Shown in pieces: positions 43,042 through 51,176 of a stretch of 64,000 bases of DNA (position 1 is its first letter; the number at the start of each line of letters is the position of its first letter). The stretch is from Proteiniphilum sp. UBA5384 (GTDB taxonomy: Bacteria > Bacteroidota > Bacteroidia > Bacteroidales > Dysgonomonadaceae), in the NCBI RefSeq assembly GCF_002410825.1, contig NZ_DHOS01000052.1, forward strand, positions 1 through 64,000, read 5' to 3'. The position numbers and the translations under genes were made by a program. Below the pieces are notes generated by a model. The model was given only the letters and a program-made list of their open reading frames with translations, did not search any database and was not told the origin of the DNA.

Positions 43042-44061
43042 ATGCATTTTATTGTCCGGTCATTTCGTTCTGTTTTTGTAGAAGGGCGTTTTACCCCGCT
43101 ACTTGCCTCTCTGGGAATGATCGCCATGCGTGCAGCGTTGTATTACGTGGAAGGCTTACCCCAAATTCCCTCCGGGGGGTATAATTATCTTTGGGAGCCG
43201 ATTGCGCCTTTCTTTGGAAACCCCCGACTATCATTGCTGGGCTCCACGTTGTCCGTCTTCCTTATTGCTTGGTTATTATCGCTTTTGAATGGTAGGTTTA
43301 ATTTGCTTCGCTCGCGCTCTAACCTGCCCTTTATCGTTCCTTTATTCCTGTTGAGCCTTCATCCCTATTTTTTGGTAATGTCGGGCGATTATATCAGCAT
43401 AATTTTTATACTATTGGCCTTGTTCTTGCTACTGGAGTCATATCAGAAGCCGGATTCTTATCTGAGTTCTTTCCGGATGGCAATACTTATCGGAATGGCT
43501 TCCTTATTCCAGATATATGCCCTTATACTTTTACCTTGCTGGTGGATAGGAGAACGTTCAATGCGGAGTTTCCGGCTTCAATCATTTATTTCGTCGTTAT
43601 TTGGCCTCTTTCTCATATATGTGACATTGTTCTCAATCTACTGGTTTCTGGATGACATATCCGGTTTCATAGCGCCTTTTTTCGCTTTCCCGGCCATATC
43701 TCTGCCGAAAATTCCCCTTTTCTCCGCATTGGAATGGGGCGGAGTGGTATTTACCGGACTGTTTTTTATATCTAATATGACTCTTTGTATCAGGACTTAT
43801 AACCGGGATAAAGCCCTTACCATCTCATTAATCCGGTTTGAGGTTTTCCTGATCTTGCTTCTCCTGTTTTTTCAGATTATATATTGGCAGGAGACCCTTT
43901 TCTTTCTGTTGATCTCTATTACGCTGATTTCTTGCCTGAACGCCTATTTCTATTCAAAGACGATGTCGAAAAGCCATATCTACCTCGCATACGGTATGCT
44001 TGTATGTATGTTCTTTATTTACTTTTCACATCTCATTGCCTCTGCAGTTACGCTACTGTGA
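43042..44061 (+). CDS. Polytopic membrane protein, unknown function
   Basis: 339 residues with roughly nine to ten hydrophobic segments spread along the chain (for example FLIAWLLSLLNG, FIVPLFLLSLHPYFLVM, SIIFILLALFLLLES, LFGLFLIYVTLFSIYWFL, FLILLLLFFQIIYW). The layout resembles the DUF6427-type membrane proteins of Bacteroidota, which are commonly found beside pur genes, but I cannot verify this. No transporter signature or catalytic motif is visible. Probably co-transcribed with purD. Confidence 0.75.
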   Translation: MHFIVRSFRSVFVEGRFTPLLASLGMIAMRAALYYVEGLPQIPSGGYNYLWEPIAPFFGNPRLSLLGSTLSVFLIAWLLSLLNGRFNLLRSRSNLPFIVPLFLLSLHPYFLVMSGDYISIIFILLALFLLLESYQKPDSYLSSFRMAILIGMASLFQIYALILLPCWWIGERSMRSFRLQSFISSLFGLFLIYVTLFSIYWFLDDISGFIAPFFAFPAISLPKIPLFSALEWGGVVFTGLFFISNMTLCIRTYNRDKALTISLIRFEVFLILLLLFFQIIYWQETLFFLLISITLISCLNAYFYSKTMSKSHIYLAYGMLVCMFFIYFSHLIASAVTLL

Positions 44062-44111
44062 AACATAAATGGTTGTTTTACGAAATGATAACTACCTGCT
44101 TTCGTATTTAA

Positions 44112-44151
44112 TCGAAACATTTTGATAACAAAAAATAAAATACTATTTTTG
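44112..44151 (+). promoter_or_regulatory. Promoter with TCGAAA/TTTTGA operator before the first glpT-like gene
   Basis: TCGAAA (44112-44117), two bases, TTTTGA (44120-44125) containing TTTG -33 (44121-44124), 19-base spacer, then TATTTTTG (44144-44151). The same arrangement recurs at 49958 and 59230. Confidence 0.65.
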
Positions 44152-44198
44152 TCCATCATTGATAGACAAGGAATCTACGAACCCATCAATCATCGAAA

Positions 44199-45662
44199 AT
44201 GGAAACAAATACCGAAAAAAGATTTAAGTACTGGCAGACACGCACGCTGATAGCGACGATGATCGGTTATGCATTTTTTTATTTTGTACGCAAGAATTTC
44301 TCTTTTGCCATTCCGGGATTAAGTGCGGAATACGGCATCACCAAGACCAGCTTTGGTATCATCATGACACTGGTGACAGTTGTTTACGGCCTCTCCCGCT
44401 TCCTGAACGGGATCATTGCCGACCGGATGAATGCCCGTTACCATATGTCGGTTGGACTGTTCCTCTGCGCCATTGCCAACTTTGCCTTTGGCTTCGGGGC
44501 CGACCTGAGTACATTGATTACCGGGGAGACCGATGGGCCGATGTTTACCAATACGATGGTGTTGATATTTGGTATTATCTTGGTTCTTAATAATTTGGTG
44601 CAGGGTAGCGGTTTTCCCCCTGTAGCCCGGTTACTTACCCACTGGATTCCCCCACAGGAACTGGCCACCAAAATGTCAATCTGGAACACTTCCCATTCTA
44701 TCGGAGCGAGTCTGGTGGCAATCCTTTGCGGTTACATCATGGGGACATTCGGAACCAATCTGAGTGCCAACCCCGAAGTTGTCGCCCAGATCGCCGCCAA
44801 CCTGAATGTGGACATGGCCGATACTGAAAAGATGAAGAGCGTGTTGGAATCGGCATCGCATGTAGGGGCCTGGAAATGGTGTTTCTGGATTCCCGCGGTG
44901 ATTGCACTGGTAGGCTCCGTGGGACTGTTCCTTTCGCTGAGGGATACCCCTTCTTCGGTAGGGTTGCCCGAATTGCACAAGACCAATAAGAAAGGCAAGG
45001 ATTCTTCGGCGGAATATAAAGCTTTTGTGCGTAAATATGTCTACCGTAATAAATGGATATGGATTTTGGGAATCGCCAACTTCTTCGTTTATATAGTCCG
45101 TTTTGCGGTACTGGACTGGGGACCTACCTTCCTGAAAGAGGCCCGGGGCATGTCGTTGTCCCATGCGGGTTGGACGGTGGCGGTGTTCGAAATTTTCGGC
45201 ATTGTGGGGATGTTGCTTGCGGGGTGGGTAACGGACAAATTCCTGAAAGGAAGGGCTCACCGTACCTGTGTGTTCTGCATGATCGGGGTGGCCGTCTTCA
45301 TGAGCGTCTTCCTGTTGTTACCCTCCGGGGTATCTCCCTGGGTAATGGTTATTACACTGGCCATGGCCGGATTCTTTATCTATGGTCCGCAGGCACTGAT
45401 CGGCATTGCGGCAGCAAACCAGGCGACCAACCGCGGGGCGGCTACGGCAAACGGGCTGACAGGTTTATTCGGCTATGCCAGCGGTCTTGTTTCCGGCGTG
45501 GGCGTGGGATATTTCGTGGATATGATCAACAAGGTGAACCCTGAGAAAAGCTGGGACTATGTTTTCATGGGAATGATCGGGGTCGCAATCCTGTGTACCT
45601 TCGTCTTCCTGTTGATGTGGCAAGCCAAGGCCGATGGATACGGTGAGGAAGAGAATGTATAG
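44199..45662 (+). CDS. OPA-family glycerol-3-phosphate transporter-like MFS protein
   Basis: 487 residues, about twelve membrane helices. Opens with FKYWQTRTLIATMIGYAFFYFVRKNFSFAIPGL, the GlpT/UhpT signature in which the Arg of YFVRKNFS-like motifs binds phosphate; GIIADRMNAR follows as the A-like motif, and VRFAVLDWGPTFLKEARGMSLSHAGW in the second half is as in GlpT. OPA proteins exchange organic phosphate for inorganic phosphate across the inner membrane. A cytoplasmic loop between helices is longer than usual (about residues 190-225). It has a homologue at 60941; ligand may be glycerol-3-phosphate or another organophosphate. Confidence 0.9.
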   Translation: METNTEKRFKYWQTRTLIATMIGYAFFYFVRKNFSFAIPGLSAEYGITKTSFGIIMTLVTVVYGLSRFLNGIIADRMNARYHMSVGLFLCAIANFAFGFGADLSTLITGETDGPMFTNTMVLIFGIILVLNNLVQGSGFPPVARLLTHWIPPQELATKMSIWNTSHSIGASLVAILCGYIMGTFGTNLSANPEVVAQIAANLNVDMADTEKMKSVLESASHVGAWKWCFWIPAVIALVGSVGLFLSLRDTPSSVGLPELHKTNKKGKDSSAEYKAFVRKYVYRNKWIWILGIANFFVYIVRFAVLDWGPTFLKEARGMSLSHAGWTVAVFEIFGIVGMLLAGWVTDKFLKGRAHRTCVFCMIGVAVFMSVFLLLPSGVSPWVMVITLAMAGFFIYGPQALIGIAAANQATNRGAATANGLTGLFGYASGLVSGVGVGYFVDMINKVNPEKSWDYVFMGMIGVAILCTFVFLLMWQAKADGYGEEENV

Positions 45663-45681
45663 TAGTTAATTTGACGCAGGT

Positions 45682-46539
45682 ATGTTTACATATATGGATA
45701 AGATGGGACTTGGTACAAGCTCCCAATTAAAAGAGAGTTTAAAGAAAGTCAGGCATTTTGCTTTGGATATGGATGGAACGATTTATAACGGGGGGACGCT
45801 TTTCCCTTTTACCATCCCCTTTCTTGATTATTTAAAAGAGAATGGCATCGGTTACTCTTTTCTGACCAATAATCCATCGAAAAGTACGGCCGATTACCTT
45901 GCCCATCTCGATAAAATAGGGATAAGAGCAACAAAAGAGGAGATGTATACCTCTGCCCAAGCCACGATAGACTATATTAAAGTCCATCACCCGGAAACCA
46001 GAAGATTGTTTATTCTGGGAACTCCCAGTATGGTACGCGAATTTGAGGGAGCCGGGTTTATTTCTACGGCCGATGATGCGGATGATGTGCCGGATATGTT
46101 GGTGGTCGGCTTTGATATGTCGCTGGTATATCCCCGCTTGTGCCGGGCTGCCTGGTGGGCAAGCAGGGGTATTCCCTATATAGCCACTAATCCCGACTGG
46201 GTTTGTCCTACCGACAAACCCGTTATCCTGGTGGACTGCGGATCTATATGTGCTTGTATTGAGAGTGCTTCCGGCAGAAAACCGGATTTGGTGATTGGAA
46301 AGCCGGATCCCCGGATGTTGAGTGGTATCCTGGAACGTTATTCACTTCAACCTGATCAGGTAGCGATGGTCGGTGACCGTATCTATACGGACGTGCGTAT
46401 GGCACATAACGCGGGAGCAGTGGGTATCCTTGTGATGTCGGGCGAAACTACGATGGAGATAGTGGAGCAATCGGACCTGAAACCGGATATTATTGCGGAG
46501 AATCTGGCGGAAATACAGGAAATGCTGAAGATACATTAG
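45682..46539 (+). CDS. HAD-IIA family sugar/polyol phosphatase (NagD-like)
   Basis: 285 residues. HAD motif I FALDMDGTIYNGG (nucleophile Asp and DxD), motif II LTNNPSKST, motif III Lys in IGKPDPRM and motif IV GDRIYTDV. The IIA cap lies between motifs II and III. Members dephosphorylate nucleotides, phosphoglycolate or glycerol-phosphate. It lies 20 bases after the OPA transporter gene, so I infer an organophosphate imported by that carrier as substrate, glycerol-3-phosphate being one candidate. Cytoplasmic. Confidence 0.88.
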   Translation: MFTYMDKMGLGTSSQLKESLKKVRHFALDMDGTIYNGGTLFPFTIPFLDYLKENGIGYSFLTNNPSKSTADYLAHLDKIGIRATKEEMYTSAQATIDYIKVHHPETRRLFILGTPSMVREFEGAGFISTADDADDVPDMLVVGFDMSLVYPRLCRAAWWASRGIPYIATNPDWVCPTDKPVILVDCGSICACIESASGRKPDLVIGKPDPRMLSGILERYSLQPDQVAMVGDRIYTDVRMAHNAGAVGILVMSGETTMEIVEQSDLKPDIIAENLAEIQEMLKIH

Positions 46540-46630
46540 CGGCGGGGGAATAAACAAAATCCTCTTTCTGTCTGTTTATTATATAGTTATTCCGATAAGA
46601 AAAGTCTCTTATTGTAAAAATGGAGGATAT

Positions 46631-47140
46631 ATGATGAAGAGGTGGATATTTCCGGGATTTGCATCCCTCCTTTCGGTGTTGGTTTTCCATGCGTGCGGGA
46701 CTGCGCAGACGGCTGCCGAAAAAGAGAAATTGGCCGCGGACGTGCGGAATGCAGTGGAAGTTCCCTATTTTACATTTAAAGCAACCCATGCTTATCCCAC
46801 AGGGTATAAGTCGGTCTATCTTTCACCTTATTATGATGTGAAGGTTTCACCTGATACCGTAAAAACGTACCTGCCTTATTACGGGCGTGCCTATCGTGTA
46901 CCCATGAACCCGAATGAAGGTGGGTATAGGTTCACAAGTACAGATTTTGAATACCGTGTGGAAGAAGGGACCAAAAAAGGAAATTGGAATGTCATCATCA
47001 CAGTACGTGACCTGGATCGCCCCCTTATTTTCCGGTTCGATATCTGGGAAAACGGAACTGCCCGTCTTGATATAAATGATACGGACAGGCAGTCGATTTC
47101 ATTCCAGGGTGATATGGTTGTCAAACAGGCAGAGGAATAA
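46631..47140 (+). CDS. DUF4251 family lipoprotein
   Basis: 169 residues. Lipobox VFHAC (Cys about 22). The body matches DUF4251 by YKSVYLSPYYDVKVSPDTVKTYLPYYGRAY (a strand-turn-strand near residues 57-90) and FRFDIWENGTARLDINDTDRQSISFQG, as in many small Bacteroidales lipoproteins. Function unknown. It has a good GGAGG ribosome site about 7 bases before the ATG pair, rare in this genome. Tail-to-tail with the alkaline phosphatase gene with one base between them. Confidence 0.85.
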   Translation: MMKRWIFPGFASLLSVLVFHACGTAQTAAEKEKLAADVRNAVEVPYFTFKATHAYPTGYKSVYLSPYYDVKVSPDTVKTYLPYYGRAYRVPMNPNEGGYRFTSTDFEYRVEEGTKKGNWNVIITVRDLDRPLIFRFDIWENGTARLDINDTDRQSISFQGDMVVKQAEE

Positions 47141-47141
47141 T

Positions 47142-48770
47142 TTATAATTTCTCCACAAGTCCGACCGGCAAGTAGAAGGTGTCGTTTTTATCGATGTAGA
47201 TCACCACGGATCCTATGTCGAAGGGTTTCCCATTCAGCTTTGCCACAGATGAGAACGCCCGCACTTCAAGGGTGTTCTTTCCTTTTTTTACCTTGAGTAC
47301 CGGAAAATCTTTGTCTTTCTTGTCGATGGTGTAATTCATCCCCAAAAAAACTTTGTCATGTTTGGCGAATATCCGGTCGGACAACTCCTCCAGGGAGATC
47401 TCCAGCCCCGTTACTTTTTGGAGGTACCGGTTTAATTCGGTGTTCTTCACATTTCCTTTGAGGATGTCGCCCTGAGGATGGTAGGATGCAAGCAGTACCT
47501 CTTCACCGGTATGTGATCCGGTGGTGAAGCCAAAGCAGGTTTTTGCATTCAATATTTTCCCGATGTTATAGGCCAGGTTGTTGCTGGTACCCACCTGAGT
47601 GTAATCGCTCTCCTTATAGTTCTTTGAGGAGAGAAGTGTCTCCAGCTCCTCATCGGTAAGGTCGATGTCGGTGTATTCTTTGAATGTTTCCTTGATCTTT
47701 TCCGGTTTGGTATCCATCAGGACCGATTCCAAAGCCACCGTACTCATCTTATATTTGGAAACGTTCCCGAAGAGTTGTTCAAGGGAGAGTTTGCTGGAGC
47801 CGGAGCAATTTCTTGAACCAATGGAGAATCCGCTGTTTCCATGGTCGGAAGCTATTACCACTGCAGTATTACCGTCTTTTTCGGCGAATTCCATCACTTT
47901 TCCTACTGCCTCATCAAAAGCGAGGAATTCATCAATCATAGTCGCCGGATCGTTGGCATGGGCTGCCCAGTCCACATGACTTCCTTCTACCATCAGGAAG
48001 AATCCGTTTGGCTTTTTTGACAGCACCTCTAAAGCTTTTTCGGTCATCTCTGCAAGGGAAGGCATTTTGTCGAGATCCTTGTCTATGTTGTACGGCATGG
48101 ATTTTTCGTCAAACAATGCCCATACTTTTCCGTTGCCATTATAATGCAGAAGTGCCTCCTTATCGTCTTGGATAAGGGTTGTTCCATTATTTGCGAAATG
48201 ATTTTTGATGTCGTCGGTAAGGATTTTATTTCCTCCGGCAAATACTACGTCAATGTTCTGATAGGCGATTTGAGGGGCGAGAACCTTATAGTTGCCGCGG
48301 TTGTAGTGGTGTGCGGAGAAATCGGCAGGAGTAGCATGTGGAAATTCGCAGGTGACCACCAATCCCACCGCTTTATTTTTTTCGATTCTGGAAGCTTCCA
48401 GGATATTGGCCGCAGGCTGGTAAGTGCGGTTTGCGTCCACCGGAAACAAGTCATTATCGGAAACCGTAGGATGTATTCCCACATTCCCTACCTGTTGCAA
48501 TACGCCGGTCGCGTAGGTGGAGCCGGTAGGCGCCGAGTCCCCGATGGGTGCGTTCGAAGAAAAGGTGGAAACAGTTCCGGAGAGATAAGGATCTATGTGG
48601 AGTTTGTTTTCCATCCCATTATAGTACTTAAACCACCGTGCGGCAGAATATACTCCTATGGAGGTCCCGTCAGGGATCATCATAATTACGTTTTTTACGG
48701 GCTTTACTTCTTGAGCAAGAAGAGCAAAAGAAATAAAAAGGAGACTAAGAAAGAGATAAGCTTTTTTCAT
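47142..48770 (-). CDS. Alkaline phosphatase (PhoA family)
   Basis: About 542 residues from ATG at 48770 (MKKAYLFLSLLFISFALLAQE signal; the frame opens 18 codons earlier without a signal). Catalytic motifs: MIPDGTS (first metal Asp), IGDSAPTGSTYATG with the phosphorylated Ser in D-S-A, EGSHVDWAAHAND (metal Glu/Asp/His), ASDHGNSGF and TGSHTGEEV (late His). It releases phosphate from phosphomonoesters in the periplasm or outside. A minus-strand promoter is just upstream. The association with organophosphate uptake genes on both sides suggests use on imported or surface-released phosphoesters. Confidence 0.93.
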   Translation of the reverse strand: MKKAYLFLSLLFISFALLAQEVKPVKNVIMMIPDGTSIGVYSAARWFKYYNGMENKLHIDPYLSGTVSTFSSNAPIGDSAPTGSTYATGVLQQVGNVGIHPTVSDNDLFPVDANRTYQPAANILEASRIEKNKAVGLVVTCEFPHATPADFSAHHYNRGNYKVLAPQIAYQNIDVVFAGGNKILTDDIKNHFANNGTTLIQDDKEALLHYNGNGKVWALFDEKSMPYNIDKDLDKMPSLAEMTEKALEVLSKKPNGFFLMVEGSHVDWAAHANDPATMIDEFLAFDEAVGKVMEFAEKDGNTAVVIASDHGNSGFSIGSRNCSGSSKLSLEQLFGNVSKYKMSTVALESVLMDTKPEKIKETFKEYTDIDLTDEELETLLSSKNYKESDYTQVGTSNNLAYNIGKILNAKTCFGFTTGSHTGEEVLLASYHPQGDILKGNVKNTELNRYLQKVTGLEISLEELSDRIFAKHDKVFLGMNYTIDKKDKDFPVLKVKKGKNTLEVRAFSSVAKLNGKPFDIGSVVIYIDKNDTFYLPVGLVEKL

Positions 48771-48803
48771 TGGAATAAAAAAATTAGCGGGTATATGAGG
48801 AGA

Positions 48804-48834
48804 CAAAGGTAAAAAATGTTTCATAAAAACCCAA
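48804..48834 (-). promoter_or_regulatory. Probable alkaline phosphatase promoter
   Basis: Minus-strand TACCTTTG at 48804-48811 (-7) with TTGG at 48831-48834, spacer 19. The -33 box has one mismatch. Confidence 0.45.
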
Positions 48835-48915
48835 TCGCTTACGGAATGAAATTATAGTATAAAAACTGAATTTTGATAAATCTAGGGAATTATCGGAATT
48901 ATTGGCGGATGTTAT

Positions 48916-48946
48916 TTTGAGATCGATATTCTTTTTAGTAGTTTTG
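48916..48946 (+). promoter_or_regulatory. Probable deoR-type regulator promoter
   Basis: TTTG at 48916-48919, spacer 19, then TAGTTTTG at 48939-48946. It contains TTTTGA at -33, then TCGATA six bases on, an arrangement related to but not the same as the operator at 49958. Leader to the start codon is about 93 bases. Confidence 0.5.
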
Positions 48947-49045
48947 TCCCCTGTAATCATGAGTTTATTATTGGTCTTTTGCATATATGCCGTTTTAATG
49001 CCGTAAATATGTTAGTCGGTTCTGCTAATAGTTAATTATAATATA

Positions 49046-49828
49046 ATGAAACAATCTCCAAAGAAAAGAAATAGTGCCCAAAGGCATAAAGTGATCCTGG
49101 ACGAGTTGGAAAAGAAAAGATATGTGACGGTGCAGGATTTCAGCGAAACGCTGGACGTGTCAGAAGTCACAATCCGAAAGGATCTGAAAGATCTTGAAAG
49201 ACGGAACTTGCTTTTACGGAGTCATGGAGGGGCGAGTCCGTTGAGTTCCCTTATCAGCGACCGGCATATTGATGAGAAGGAAAAAATCATGGTGGATGAG
49301 AAGATGCGTATTGCTGAGGCTGCGGTAAAGTTGTTGAATAAAAATGACCGGATCATTATTGCCTCAGGTACCACCTTGTTGTTTTTTGCCCGTAAAATAC
49401 CGATGACAGACCCGCTGATGGTGATTACTCCGTCGGTAAAAGTTTCTTTGACACTGTGTTATAATCCCGGTGTGGAGATTATTCAACTGGGAGGGGATAT
49501 GCGTAAAAGTTCCGCCTCGGCGATAGGAACATATAGTGAGCAATTCCTGGAAGGACTTATGTGTAATAAGCTGTTTATCGGGGTAGATGGGATTGGAATC
49601 GAATTCGGACTGACTACCAGCAATATTGCTGAAGCCCATCTGAATCAATATATGCTGAATGCGGCAAAGGAAGTGATTGTTTTGGCTGATTCTTCTAAAT
49701 TCGGGAAACAGGGATTTGGCAGAATTTGTGATATCGAACGGGTGCACCATATTATAACCGATAAAAACGCACCGCAGAATATATTGCAGATTATTCGCGA
49801 CAAGGGGATCAAGGTTACGCTGGTGTGA
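49046..49828 (+). CDS. DeoR/GlpR-family transcriptional regulator
   Basis: 260 residues. N-terminal winged helix-turn-helix: RHKVILDELEKKRYVTVQDFSETLDVSEVTIRKDLKDLERRNLLLRSHGGA (residues about 12-65), the classical DeoR signature. The C-terminal sugar-phosphate sensor domain has IASGTTLLFFARKIP, GGDMRKSSASAIG, LFIGVDGI and LADSSKFG, all conserved. GlpR, in this family, responds to glycerol-3-phosphate. Genomic neighbours (organophosphate transporters, glpD, SusCD with phosphoesterase) make it the best candidate for the regulator that binds the TCGAAA/TTTTGA element. This link is inferred. Confidence 0.92.
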   Translation: MKQSPKKRNSAQRHKVILDELEKKRYVTVQDFSETLDVSEVTIRKDLKDLERRNLLLRSHGGASPLSSLISDRHIDEKEKIMVDEKMRIAEAAVKLLNKNDRIIIASGTTLLFFARKIPMTDPLMVITPSVKVSLTLCYNPGVEIIQLGGDMRKSSASAIGTYSEQFLEGLMCNKLFIGVDGIGIEFGLTTSNIAEAHLNQYMLNAAKEVIVLADSSKFGKQGFGRICDIERVHHIITDKNAPQNILQIIRDKGIKVTLV

Positions 49829-49957
49829 TATTTGTATTTCTCGAATAGCTGTGGTAGTTGGTGCTGAAAATAGTGCCAAGAGATTTCTTTCGTGAAAACG
49901 CAGTATCTTTAACTTTCGAAAAAATTAATATTTAACTGTTTTGTTTTCCAAAATCTT

Positions 49958-49999
49958 TCGAAATAGTTTTGAGTGTAGTACTATTATTTATTATATTTG
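49958..49999 (+). promoter_or_regulatory. Promoter with TCGAAA/TTTTGA operator before the BACON/SusCD operon
   Basis: TCGAAA (49958-49963), three bases, TTTTGA (49967-49972) with TTTG -33 (49968-49971), 20-base spacer, TATATTTG (49992-49999): a full consensus. It shares its operator with the glpD and first glpT-like promoters. Confidence 0.7.
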
Positions 50000-50020
50000 C
50001 GCCCTCTATAAAAAGGGCGC
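49999..50020 (+). repeat. Inverted repeat at the transcription start of the BACON/SusCD operon
   Basis: GCGCCCT (49999-50005) and AGGGCGC (50014-50020), perfect 7-base arms, 8-base loop. It begins directly at the -7 element, so it covers the start site: a possible operator or a hairpin at the very 5' end of the mRNA. The remaining leader to the start at 50138 is about 118 bases with no riboswitch I recognise. Confidence 0.6.
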
Positions 50021-50137
50021 ATAATGGATTGTTGGGTTTTATCTGTAAAAATGCGTTAACTTATGTGCTTATATGGCAGTGAGGTTTATGGATGGAGTAA
50101 TCCCCAGTCAAATTATTATTTATCAATTGAAAAAATC

Positions 50138-51127
50138 ATGAAAATTGTAAAAAACAAAACGAAAGGAAGATCTATTCTTTGGACTTTATGTCTATCGTTG
50201 ATGATCGTGCTGTTTTTTGGATGTTCACCGGAGGACAACACGAAAGATGCCTATGCACGTCTCAAGGTCGATAGAGTCAATATTTCGGTCATTCAAACCG
50301 GAAGGTTGAGCTCAGGTAGTTTACCGACATTGAATGTGTTGGCAAACTTGGGTTATGAAATAAGCAGCAATGTCGATTGGATCACTCCCGATAAACCGAC
50401 CGGCAAGGGGAATACAATTGTGACCTTGAATATTGAGGATAACGATACGGGATCTCGTCGTGTGGGACGTTTAACTGTATCTTCGAAAGAGTTGAGCGAA
50501 GAGGTCTTGGTGGTCCAAACCATGGATCCCGACACCGACGACGGGAAAAGCCCGGGATTTATATACTGGGAAGATGATCTCAGCTGGTGTGAGGAATTCG
50601 GAGGAGTTGACGAGGTGGAAAACCAGGCCACAGGTTCCACCATTCCTATCCAGACAAACGTTGCGGCGATGGCTGCCTTCACTACGCACGGCTACATCGA
50701 CATCAACCCTGCAAGTAACTCTTTCTATTTGGCAAAGAATGCTTTCAAAATGGGCAAGACCAACTACCAGAACGGGGTGAAGATAAACGGGCTTCCTTTG
50801 ATTGATGAAGGGAAAACGAGCAATGTGCAGCTCACTTTCAATGCTACTCCTGTCCGTACGTCAAGTGGTAATTACGACAAGGTATCCGTGGTGGTGGAAC
50901 TCGAAGGCCAGGGTTCTGTGGCCGGCGGATCCGGCAAGCAGAGCAGTGCAATCAGCATTCAGATTCCCGATGGTGGTCCATGGTACTGGGTTGAAAAGAG
51001 TATCGTCCTTTATGGAATCAGTGCCGACACTAAAATCACCATCAAGACCGATAAGTCGGGTAGCGACGCCGGCACGTTCCGCTGGGAGTTGAGCGATATA
51101 AAAATAGAAAAGATCAGGGTCGATTGA
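50138..51127 (+). CDS. BACON-domain surface lipoprotein (one BACON, C-terminal binding domain)
   Basis: 329 residues from ATG at 50138. Lipobox LFFGC (Cys about 29). A single BACON-like domain of about 75 residues has NVLANLGYEISSNVDWITPDKPTGKGNTIVTLNIEDNDTGSRRVGRLTVSSKELSEEVLVVQ; the C-terminal part (about 150 to the end, GFIYWEDDLSWCEEFGG to FRWELSDIKIEKIRVD) is homologous to that of the next gene, with FYLAKNAFKMGKTNYQNG against FYLGAHYFKMGKTDQQVG. BACON domains occur in surface glycan-binding proteins; the ligand here is unknown. First gene of the operon, before susC, which is unusual. Confidence 0.85.
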   Translation: MKIVKNKTKGRSILWTLCLSLMIVLFFGCSPEDNTKDAYARLKVDRVNISVIQTGRLSSGSLPTLNVLANLGYEISSNVDWITPDKPTGKGNTIVTLNIEDNDTGSRRVGRLTVSSKELSEEVLVVQTMDPDTDDGKSPGFIYWEDDLSWCEEFGGVDEVENQATGSTIPIQTNVAAMAAFTTHGYIDINPASNSFYLAKNAFKMGKTNYQNGVKINGLPLIDEGKTSNVQLTFNATPVRTSSGNYDKVSVVVELEGQGSVAGGSGKQSSAISIQIPDGGPWYWVEKSIVLYGISADTKITIKTDKSGSDAGTFRWELSDIKIEKIRVD

Positions 51128-51176
51128 CCGGCCATTTTATAACGGTCGTTATGCCGAAAAGAAAAAAACAAATCGT

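Noticed and set aside
50021..50137. Riboswitch in the leader of the BACON/SusCD operon
   Set aside because: No conserved riboswitch core or second stem can be recognised; only the short hairpin at the 5' end is clear.
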